NCBI GenBank assembly: GCA_039583875.1
Contig: CM077166.1
Coordinates: 88,534,564 to 88,598,563 of the forward strand
Direction of reading: 5' to 3'
From: Platanthera guangdongensis
Taxonomy: Eukaryota; Streptophyta; Magnoliopsida; Asparagales; Orchidaceae
DNA: 64,000 nucleotides
Part shown: positions 1 to 9,355 of the stretch, in pieces
Layout of the letters: each line of letters begins with the position of its first letter
Position numbering within the stretch: the stretch's first letter is position 1
Program-made: the position numbers and the translations under genes
Notes under the pieces: generated by a model
What the model saw: only the letters and a program-made list of their open reading frames with translations
What the model was told of the DNA's origin: nothing
Database searches by the model: none

Positions 1-149
1 AAAAGTCCCATACCGATTTTACGCTGGGGTGTCGGTGGTTAAACAGCTGTAACTAAATATCAAAATTAACCTTAATTTATAAACTTGCCCACACAAGCTT
101 ATAGACCAAGGGGTCGTTTTGCAGGTCCTAAGGTATAAGCGTCCATTCC
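1..149 (-). repeat. Gypsy F, 3' LTR (distal piece, cut off by window edge)
   Basis: This stretch matches the right LTR of F from about 32191 to 32341. The match stops at ATTCC (145-149), where copia A is inserted, and resumes at 22125 with the same ATTCC. Base 1 corresponds to 32191 and the right LTR starts at 31497, so about 690 bp of this LTR lie left of the window. No gene is present. Confidence 0.9.
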
Positions 150-599
150 TGTTGGGTATTGTATCCACAATGTACCTAATTTGAAGAAGCCCTGGACAAG
201 CTAAGGTCAATAGACTATGTATTTGATAAACTTTTTCAAGTTGTACTTGCAGTTTCTCACGCTAAGTGCACACCAATGTCTGGGTGCAGTAGGTCAATAT
301 ACTCGGATCTGCACGTGTAATCCCTCGTTGAGCAGATCAGTGTGTTGGCCTCCTATGTGTACTCTCTCTATTGGAGTGCACTTACTTTCAAGTACAGGGC
401 CGCTCATATGCAAGAGAAGACAAGGAGCATGGAGGATCAAGGAGCAGCTCCTTGGTGGAAGACGAAAATCGTCCAAGGCAAATTCGACGAGAATCACCAA
501 GTGATTCTCGCCGAATCGGCGAGAATCACTTGGTGATTCTCGCCGAATCGACGAGAATCATCAATGATTCTCGCCGACTCCTTCTGGCCATCTCAATAT
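150..599 (+). repeat. Element A, 5' LTR, first part
   Basis: This matches the 3' LTR from 20537. It runs to the duplication AATAT (595-599) where B entered. It includes a palindrome-rich block at 482-583. The 3' LTR lacks roughly 60 bp of that block, so the palindromic array differs in length between the two LTRs of one element. Confidence 0.93.
488..542. repeat. 55-bp near-perfect palindrome in A's 5' LTR
   Basis: Two 27-base arms are exact reverse complements around one central base at 515. The core repeats the motif GATTCTCGCCGA and its complement TCGGCGAGAATC. It lies in the U3 part of the LTR, upstream of the TATA box at 13829 once B is removed. It could extrude as a cruciform or fold as a hairpin in RNA. 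It is missing from A's 3' LTR. Confidence 0.9.
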
Positions 600-892
600 T
601 GAAAGATATGGTACCTAAACACCTAGAGGGGGGGGGGTGAATAGGTGACCTAAACCTTTTTAACTTTTGTTTGACAGCACAACAGTTTATCACAGATTAT
701 TACAGTTAACAGCAATTTCAGAAATCACACAGAAAAGCCACAACACAGCACAGCACAGCAGACACACTAATTTTATAGTGGTTCCCCAATCTTTGGGTAC
801 ATCCACTTTCCCCCTTCGCCTATCTAGCAGTGTACTAGATTCGGCCAAACTTCTCCACTAGCTCAGAACCCAACAAGGTTCCTACCTCAGGC

Positions 893-1016
893 CCAAAGCC
901 TTACACTCAGCCAAAAGGCCTACACTCAGCCACCCAGGCCTACACTTAGCCAATCAAAGGCCTACACTCAGAGTTCTTCAACTCCTACACTCAGGCACCA
1001 AGCCCTACCCTCAGCC
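893..1016 (-). repeat. Short tandem repeats CTGAGTGTAGGCC in B's LTR
   Basis: About six imperfect copies of a 17-20 base unit (on the plus strand CCTACACTCAGCC) lie downstream of the TATA box, so probably in transcribed LTR sequence. The same block occurs at about 11804-11928 in the other LTR, and expanded at 44989-45182 in element D. Confidence 0.85.
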
Positions 1017-1481
1017 TTTATAAAATAGGCTTACAATCACTCAGATCCAATGGATCTTACAAGTTATAATAGAAATTACAAATTCTAACTCTACAACTCA
1101 GAAGGTATGAGAGGAGTTGAGAGTTTCTTGGAGAGTTCTTGGAAGAACTCAGCTTGATCCAAACTGACTTAGCTTTCTTCAAAGCTTCTTGAGTAGAACT
1201 GAATTAGTCTGAATCTTCTGCAGTTGATCCTTGATCTCTGCTTCTTGAAATCCAGATGACTCTGAATTCTTCTTCTCAGCCTTAGTTTCAAAGACTGAAT
1301 CCTTGGTTGGAGCTCTCTCTCTCCAACTACTTAGATCTGCAGTTGGACTGCCTGATCTTCTTGTGTTGATCTTCTGTGTATCACTTCTTGATTTAGTCTG
1401 ATCAACTACTTCAATCACACCATGTAATGTTTGTGAACTTCTTAATTATTATCTCTACTATTTCTGTAGACTGTGGGTGCC

Positions 1482-1489
1482 TATTTATA
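1482..1489 (-). promoter_or_regulatory. TATA box of B's 3' LTR
   Basis: TATAAATA on the minus strand, in the context CTATAAATAG, lies about 130 bp downstream of the last palindrome of the array. The matching site in the 5' LTR is at 12391-12398, which would drive element transcription. Confidence 0.75.
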
Positions 1490-1621
1490 GGCTTCCTTCA
1501 TGGTAACCGGCTGATCCGGTTTATAACAGTCTTTTGACTTTGCTGACAGTTGCTGTAGACCGGCTGGATTGGCAGCTGTCATGTCAACCAGTCACTTCTT
1601 GAAATTCTCTAACTGTCAGTT

Positions 1622-2426
1622 AGTGTCGAGACTTTCTGTTCTTAAGTGTCGACACTTATAGACCAAGTGTCGACACATGTTGTGTAAGTGTCGACACAAG
1701 TCTACAAGGTGTCGACACATTCCCTTGTATGTCTCGACACAGTTTCTTCTGCATGTGTCGACACTGAAATTGAGTGTCGACACAAGCACTTGTACTTCAT
1801 TCTTTCTGTATTCTTCTTGTAAGTGTCGACACATCTTCATGTGTAGAAACTGTCGAGTGTCGACACTGCTTCTTGGTGTCGACACAAGTCTTCATTCTTG
1901 ATTCTTCAGCTGAGTGTCGACACATTCCATTAGTGTCGACACTTATACTTAGAATATTTTACAAGTTTTCTGTTCTTTGCTAAGTGGTGTCGACACAGCT
2001 CCTTGTGTCGACACTATCTTCAAGTGTTGAGTCTTCTGGTTATGTGTCGACACATTGTGCTGAGTGTCGACACATTCTTTAAGTGTTGACTTCTTTAGAT
2101 TGAGTGTCGACACATTGTGTTGAGTGTCGACACTTGTACTTAGTCTCTGCAGAATTATGCTGAGTGTCGACACAAGTCCAAGTGTCGACACTGTCTGGTG
2201 TTGACTCAGCTCTTCAAGGTGTCGACACTTCTGCTAAGTGTCGACACAGCTTTTCTGCATCCTTCTACACTGAGTGTCGACACAGCTCCAAGTGTCGACA
2301 CTTTCTGACTGGTGTCGACACTTCTTCCCAGGTGTCGACACAATGACTCCAAGTGTCGACACTGCTTGTCTGGGTGTCGACACAAGCTTTCTCAAGTGTC
2401 GACACTTTGCCTCTGGGTGTCGACAC
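1622..2426. repeat. GTGTCGACAC palindrome array, B 3' LTR
   Basis: About 29 exact copies (counted by eye) of the 10-bp palindrome GTGTCGACAC occur in 0.8 kb, plus degenerate copies such as GTCTCGACAC and GTGTTGAC. Spacing is irregular, mostly 15-35 bp. Position in the LTR is U3, upstream of the TATA box. Palindromic arrays in Sirevirus LTRs are known as a class from maize. The repeat is not CRISPR: spacers are too short and uneven and the context is an LTR. Confidence 0.95.
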
Positions 2427-2571
2427 ATGGACTTAGAAATTTTCAGCTTCAGTCCAGTGTATACCTAACCTGCACAAATAACTCAAACAAACATCAAATA
2501 CATTCTGATGTATATCATTGAGTTAGGTGAGGCTTCTTCAAATCAGGTACATTTGACCAATGTACCCAACA

Positions 2572-2589
2572 ATCTCCCCCTATTTGGAG
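2572..2589 (-). promoter_or_regulatory. Polypurine tract of element B
   Basis: On the minus strand CCAAATAGGGGGAGAT directly precedes the 3' LTR. It is the expected primer for plus-strand DNA synthesis. The rest of 2590-2868 is AT-rich 3' untranslated sequence in which I see no gene. Confidence 0.85.
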
Positions 2590-2868
2590 AAGTCATAACC
2601 CTTAGTCAATGATATACACCACTCATAATTAAAAATTACAAAATGATGTAAAACATATAAATGACAACAGGGAAAACTTGAACATGTAATAAACCACACA
2701 TGTATACTTATTAAACATTGCAGAACAATTAAGAAACACACATATTTCAGAACATTCAAACTATATTTATCATATACTGTTCCAATAATGTTTCTTATAC
2801 ATTTTCAATGAAGTATTACAATGTTTTTCTCTTAACAGATTACAATAAGCATCAAGTTAATCCCTAAT

Positions 2869-5666
2869 CTAGTGCTGATCAGGTTCTTTGATGACAATCC
2901 CTTTTCCAGCTTTAACTTGAGCTTTCACAGCAGCAGCAGCAGCAGCAGCAGGCTCAGCTTCAGCAGTCTTCTTCCCTTTTAGATCTTGGTTATCTGCCTT
3001 GATCTTCTGCCTTTCAAAATAATGATAAGGCTTGGGAAAGTACTTGCTAGGCTCCACAGCTGTTGGAGGTAGCTTTCCTAACTTGGCCTTCCTTCTGTGT
3101 TGGATAATGGCTTCTTGTCTAATCTCATGCTTTCTCCATTCAGCCTCTGAGAACCACTTGTTTCTCTCATGGGCATTATCCTTGGCTGCTTTCCAGGCTG
3201 TAAGAATTATGTTTCTAGAAGTAGGGCTCCATTGTTCAAAATCTGGCTTTTGCTCAGCAATTTCCCTAAACTTCTTCTTTGACAGCCTAGTTTCTTCTTC
3301 CTTGTCCAAAGCCTCTTGCATAGCAGCTGTGATAGGTTGAACAACCTTTTCCAGAATAACATTTGGCTTGCCAGCAGTTGGACTATACATAGTGCTTACA
3401 TCAGCATGAATCATTTCAAAGTCTGGAGGTGGATAGATGACATCAGCCACTGCTTGTTGCTCACCTCAAGAAGAAATGTTCCTTGAATACCAGATTCACC
3501 TACTTCATTGTCATCACACAGGGGAGGATATCCAAGTGTAGCCTTATAGAATTTGAAATCCATTTTGCATGCTCAGAACTGGCCTTGACTAACACTCTCT
3601 CCCCTTTATGACTTCTTGAGCCATATGATCCTTACATCATCTTTCTGAAATCGGATTTGGCTATCCAAATATCTTATGCCCTCTTTAAAGAAAGGTCTAA
3701 GCTTTGTAAGCTGTTCGGATATGACCTTCTGGGAATCTTTTATGGCATTCTTAACAGCAGCAATCTCTGCTTGAAATATCTTATCAAAATCAGCTTTGGC
3801 AGCAGCAGATGAAGTTGAAGGTTCATCTGACTTATTCTTGATTTCAGTGACTATGGCATTGTGAGATGCAGTCAGATTATCATTCATTCTCAACTGATTC
3901 TCCAGCACATAGCCTTGTTTGACTGCTATATCATCCACTTTCTCTTTAATTGCTTCTTGATGTTTAGCCAGATATACCACAGCATTAGCACCCTTGGTAA
4001 AACAATCAGTCATTGCAGTTTTATTAAGGTTCATTTCAAACCTTATAGACTTGATTTCCTGGCCAGATCAGACTGTAGTGCTTTGTGCCCTTCATCAACA
4101 TAAGTTTCTAAGGCTTTTCTTTGTTCATCCATCTTGATTTGCATTGCAAGCAGTAGAGCACTATAATCAGTGGATGGAGCTTGTTGAACTAGTGAATGCT
4201 GAGCAACTGTTTGTAGAGCCTTCTTATAGCTTTGGCTCCTCCTCTTGAATACAAAGAACTTCTTTTTCTTAGCTTGCTCAGCTTCCTCATCTTCAGAGTC
4301 AGATGTACTTGCTATATCCACCCTATCCTTAGGGCTGGATGTTCTTTCAGTATGCACATCTTGTGCCTGCTCAGAATCTAGCCTTATAGGCTCTTCTAGT
4401 ATATCCAAAGTCTCCCCCTCAGCAACAGCATCCTTCACTGCATCAGCAGCAGTCTTTTCCATATCAAAATCTTCTTGATCCAAGTTCAAAAACAGATCTT
4501 CCATGGTATACTCTGGTGGAGATCTACTGTGCATCTGTCTTGAGATGTCCTTAGTTCTTCTACCACTGCATCAGGTATCACAATAGATGTGTCTGGATGA
4601 ACAACATCTGGTTCTTGTGCTTGCTGAGTTGGCTGATGGTCATCAGACAAATCAGAATTGTGATATAGAAAATTCAAAATGTTAAGATCAACAAGTACCT
4701 CTTGAATGATGAGAGTAGCCTGCTCACTATCCAGTGTAGATGGATGTTCTACAGCTGGAGGCTCCCCCTGGATATCAGCTGGCTCCTGAGGAGCAGGTGA
4801 CTTTGCTGCAGTCACATCTACTGGACTTTCAGGAGTGAAGACCACCTGTTCTTCACTGCCTGAGCTGCTTGAGGACTCTTGAGGCACAGCAGCTGTCTTC
4901 TTTTCTTCCTGGGAGGAGAGTCTGTCTTAGAAGTTTGTTTCTCAGGGGTGGCCAAGTCCTTTGACACCAGCACCCTTTCCCATCTTGAGAATATTCTGGA
5001 GTCCATTCTTCTCATATGATTTATCTTTGTTCCTGCAGCAGTGCTCATTACCTCTGGAATGGATCCAGCCAGGTAGAGACTTATAATCCTGCCCAGATTG
5101 GGCTTCTTCAGTCTTTCCTTCACTTTCTCAAAAACCACCATTGACCAATCTGTCTTCAGAGTGAAGATGATTCTGGTCATTACTTCAAACATGGAGGCAG
5201 ACACCCTGTCATGCCCTCCTGGTTTGCACAGAATTACCTTGCCCACTACTTCTGACAAGAACTTGCCTTGATTGTTCATCCCCTTCCTATTGAAGACTGA
5301 TCCCACCTTCATCTGTGAATCCAGTCCACACCAAGTAAGAGCTTCCCTGGTCTTAGAAGCAGTTACCTCCTCTTCTTCTTGAATCTTAGGTAGCTGAAGT
5401 ACCTTTCTCAAAGACTTGGGGGATAGTTTGACTTTGGTGCCATGCACCCTGGACTTGATTCTGAATCCAGAGTCGTCCACAGTTGCTTGAGTAAGAAATT
5501 CAATTACTTCTTTCTTCCAGATTTTCGTTGGTTCTGAAACCAAGAATTCCAGTCCTGAATCGCTGACTAGGGTAATCACCGATTTGAATTCCTGATCGCT
5601 GTCGTCAAATGCGCCTCGCACGAGCTCATAGCCCTCGTTGACGTTCTCTTCCAGCTTGGGAGCCAT
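2869..5666 (-). pseudogene. ORF3 of element B (unknown accessory protein), frameshifted
   Basis: The start is an ATG at 5666 directly after AAACCCTA; the protein begins MAPKLEENVNEGYELV. The ancestral frame ends at 2869, about 930 codons. It is now split into open pieces at 5666-4818, about 4887-4486, 4534-4043, 4034-3606 and 3450-2869, so at least four indels and a stop have broken it. The N-terminal 250 residues form a globular region shared with D and C (motifs KIWKKEV, FLSEVVGKVIL, NLGRIISLYLAG, FSRWERVL). An acidic Ser/Glu-rich middle and a coiled-coil-like C-terminal half follow. ORF3 of Sireviruses is often called env-like, but I see no signal peptide, membrane span or cleavage site, so that label is not supported. 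It may belong to the family annotated in plants as putative plant transposon protein. Confidence 0.8.
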
Positions 5667-6183
5667 TAGGGTTTGAAGATTTAGTCTTGAGAAGAGAGAA
5701 ATGTCGACACAAGAGTTTAGGTCTCGAAACTTTGAAAGCGTGTCGACAATCAAAGACAGAACCCTATTTATACCTTTCCTGTTTGAAGACGAACAGGCGG
5801 GAGGAATTTCTAATGATGTGTCGACACTGTCAATAAGTGTCGACACTGACCTATAATCCCACTCTCGACACTCATGTGTCGACACAAATTTAGTTAACAG
5901 ATTCTATGTGTCGACACTTGGTTAAGTGTCGACACCACTATACTCGACATGTGTCGAGACTTTACTTAGAAAAATTCTGAGTAAAACTTAAGTGTCGACA
6001 CCTTAGTGGATGTGTCGACACCTACTCGACATGTGTCGACACTAACATTCTGAAGTGTCGACACTAACTTCCTAGATGTGTCGACACCATTTTTCTGAAG
6101 TGTCGACACTTACTATTCTGTGTCGACATAGACTTGTCTATGTGTCGACACCTTTTTACTTAGCCAATTTTTGTTCTGTATAC
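5667..6183 (-). promoter_or_regulatory. Palindrome array and TATA box between pol and ORF3 (B): candidate internal promoter
   Basis: This 517-bp spacer holds about a dozen exact GTGTCGACAC copies (5701-6151), the same word as in the LTR promoter. A TATA box, TATAAATA, lies at 5772-5765 on the minus strand, 106 nt ahead of the ORF3 ATG. A telo-box AAACCCTA abuts the ATG (5674-5667). D has the same layout with the same 106-nt spacing. I infer an internal promoter for ORF3 derived from, or coevolving with, the LTR promoter. Confidence 0.7.
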
Positions 6184-9100
6184 TTAGTCTAAGTTTATCA
6201 TACCTAGTTCAATTTTGAACTTATTAAACTTAGCTTCATCTAAGGGCTTAGTGAACATATCAGCTATCTGATTATCTGTTTTAACATATTCAAGTGCAAT
6301 ATCATTTCTTTCTACATGCTCCCTAAGAAAGTGATATTTTATCTCAATATGTTTAGTTCTACTATGAGATACAGGATTATTAGCTATGGAAATAGCACTA
6401 GTAGAATCACAATAAAGTGGAGTTCTACTTACCTGACATCCATAGTCTTCTAGCTGATGTTGAATCCATAGAAGTTGAGCACAGCAACTTCCTGCAGCTA
6501 TATACTCTGACTCAGCTGTGGAGATGGCCACACTGGTTTGCTTCTTACTACTCCAAGAGATAAGTCTTCCACCTAGGAATTGACAGGATCCAGTTGTGCT
6601 TTTTCTATCTTCCTTGCATCCTGCAAAGTCTGCATCTGAATAGCCTGTTAGATCAAAATCTCCATTCCTAGGGTACCAGAGGCCTAGATAAGGTGTGCCC
6701 TTTAGATATCTCAAGATTCTCTTGACTGCAGTCAAGTGAGACTCTTTGGGGCAGGCTTGATACCTGGCACAAACACATGTAGCATACATAATGTCAGGCC
6801 TACTTGCAGTCAAGTATAGTAAGGAGCCAACTATCCCTCTATACAAGGTTTCATCTACAGGTTTCCCTGCATCATCCTTGCTTAGAGACATACTTGACCC
6901 CATAGGAGTCTTCATGGTACTGGAGGAATCCATACCATATTTCCTTATGAGTTCTAGGGTGAACTTAGACTGACATATGGAAAGACCACTTTCAGTCTGT
7001 TTAACTTGGAGACCCAAGAAAAACTTCAGTTCTCCCATACTACTCATTTCAAATTGACTCTGCATAAGCTTTGCAAACTTTTTGCAAAGGCTACTTTCAG
7101 TAGACCCAAATATAATGTCATCTACATATATTTGGACAAGTATTACTTTGCCTCTAGATTCCCTAAGGAATAGAGTCTTATCTATTTTCCCCCTTGTGAA
7201 CTTGTTCTCAATGAGGAAACTAGATAGGGTTTCATACCAAGCTCTAGGAGCTTGCTTTAACCCATACAATGCTTTCCTAAGTCTATAGACATAATGTGGA
7301 AAAGTAGAATCAACAAAACCTGAAGGTTGCTCCACATATACTTCTTCTTTTAAATTACCATTAAGGAATGCTGACTTCACATCCATTTGGTATACTTTGA
7401 ATCCTTGGTAGGTTGCATAGGCCAAGAACATCCTTATGGCTTCCAGTCTGGCTACTGGAGCAAAGGTTTGATCAAAATCAATACCTTCTTCTTGCCTATA
7501 TCCTTTTGCAACCAATCTTGCCTTATTCTTAATGATGACTCCTTGCTCATCTAACTTGTTTCTGTAGATCCACTTTGTTCCTATCACATTGTGATCTTTA
7601 GGCTTAGGAACTAAGTCCCAAACCTTGCACCTCTTGAACTGGTTTAGCTCTTCCTGCATAGCTTCAGTCCACTGTGGATCTTGTATAGCTTCTTCAAATT
7701 TCTTTGGTTCTATCTGAGACAGAAAACTTGAATATATTGCAGCATTCTGATTTCTGCTCCTTTTCTGAACACCTTGTCTTGGATCTCCAATGATCAGCTC
7801 CACTGGATGATCTCTTAGATGCCTGTTGGCTGGAGGCATCCTTACTTCTGGTTGTACTTCTTCATCATCTTCATCATGCTGAGTTCCTTGAACTTCTTCA
7901 GCTCCTGGTACATGTAGTTCTCCCCCTGGACATAAGCCATCTTCTTCTACTTGCTGTCTTGCAGCAGGTACATCTTCTATGGTTAGCTTGTCCATCTTCT
8001 TAGAAAGACCTGTGGGGCTGCACACACTACTAGACAACTCATTGTTAATAAGAAGTGTCTCATCAAAAACTACATGCACAGACTCCTCTACAACTTGTGT
8101 AGTCAAGTTGTAGACTCTATAAGACTTACTATTACTGCTGTACCCAACAAACACTCCCTCTTGGGATTTGGCAGCAAACTTAGTTAAGTGAGTCTTCCCA
8201 TTGTTAAGTATAAAGCATTTACAACCAAAAATCCTGAAATAGGATAGGTTTGGTTTCCTGCCTTTCACTACTTCATAGGGGGTCTTGTTTAACCTTTTAG
8301 TTATGGTAGCTCTATTTATCACATGGCATGCAGTGTTTACTGCTTCAGCCCAGAAATATTCTGGTAGTGAAGAATCACTTAATAGAGTTCTACCAGCTTC
8401 TATCAAGGTTCTATTTTTCCTTTCAGCAATGCCATTTTGCTGAGGTGTTCTTGGTGAAGAGAATTCTTGAAATATCCCATAGTCTTCACATAGTTTTGTC
8501 ATGCTTTCAGATTGAAACTCTGTACCATGGTCACTTCTAATTTTGACCACTGTACAGTTCAATTCATTCTGAATTTGCTTAACAAAACTGTGGAAGACAC
8601 TAGGTGTTTCAGATTTCTGCTTTAAGAAGAACACCCAGGAAAACCTTGAGTAGTCATCAACAACTACAAAGGTGTAGACCTTCCTACCTAAGCTGTGAAC
8701 TGGCATTGGACCAAATAGATCCATATGCAAGAGGTATAAACACCTCACAGCATCCTTGTTGTCAATGCTTCTAAAGGTGGATTTAGTCTGCTTGCCCTTT
8801 TGACAAGCTGAGCAAATGCCATCTTTGACACACTTAACTTGAGGACCATTCCTCACTAACTCTTCACTAAAGAGTTTGCCAATAGTCTTGTAATTAAGAT
8901 GAGCAAGTCTCTTGTGCCATTTGACACATTGAGAGACTGTCTCATCTGCTACAAGACAAACTGGAGAACTATTGTTCTCAACCATAATGTCTAAACAATA
9001 GACATTTCTCTTCTATAACCTGTCAAAATGATCTTTTGATCACTAGACCTCTTGATATGACAACCATTTTTAACAAATGAGATGTCATACCCTACATCAC

Positions 9101-9343
9101 TTAATTGACTTATACTAATGAGGTTATGTTTCAAACCTTTAACATAAGCCACTTGAGTAATGGTAACTAAGTTAGAAGATATGTTACCAAACCCTTTGAT
9201 GATTCCTTTTTCTGAACCACCAAAGGTCACCTTTGGACCATTCTTGATTGAATGAAATCCTTCAGTAGTCCCCTAGTTCCAGTCATGTGTCTGGAACATC
9301 CACTATCCAAGTACCATGTTGGGGTATGGCCACTTGGATTCTC
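6184..9343 (-). pseudogene. pol: pol of element B: protease, integrase, RT, RNase H (two frameshifts)
   Basis: The reading begins just after the TTTTGCAG at 9351-9344. Protease is seen as [14 protein letters not shown] one-base loss near 9255 and another near 9008 (compared with D) shift the frame, and from 8985 the frame is open for 933 codons to 6184. Integrase shows the HKRLAH...CSAC zinc-binding part and the catalytic [14 protein letters not shown] and [12 protein letters not shown] shows [11 protein letters not shown] and YVDDIIFGS. RNase H shows DADFAG, STAESEY and YCDSTSA, so its acidic residues are kept. The C terminus is GMINLD. Apart from the two indels the polyprotein looks functional. 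Its frame after the CAG is the same as that of gag. Confidence 0.93.
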
Positions 9344-9355
9344 CTGCAAAACAAA

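Larger units (their letters stand above)
600..2571 (-). repeat. Element B, 3' LTR
   Basis: On the minus strand it begins TGTTGGGTAC at 2571 and ends ATCTTTCA at 600. It holds the GTGTCGACAC array (1622-2426), a TATA box at 1482-1489 and a tandem TAGGCC/CTGAGTGTAG block at about 893-1016. Near the terminus is a C-rich hairpin (CACCTA 620-625 with TAGGTG 642-647). No real gene is present: the small ORFs here only translate the palindromes. Confidence 0.95.

Noticed and set aside
1622..2426. CRISPR-like array of a short palindrome
   Set aside because: Spacing is short and irregular, the repeat is only 10 bp, there are no cas genes, and it lies in a plant retrotransposon LTR.
1616..2521. Small ORFs on both strands rich in VSTL, VDT and CRH
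   Set aside because: They are translations of the palindrome array; the word reads the same on both strands, so overlapping frames stay open by composition.
2869..5666. ORF3 as a retroviral envelope gene
   Set aside because: I see no signal peptide, hydrophobic membrane span or protease cleavage site in any of the three copies.
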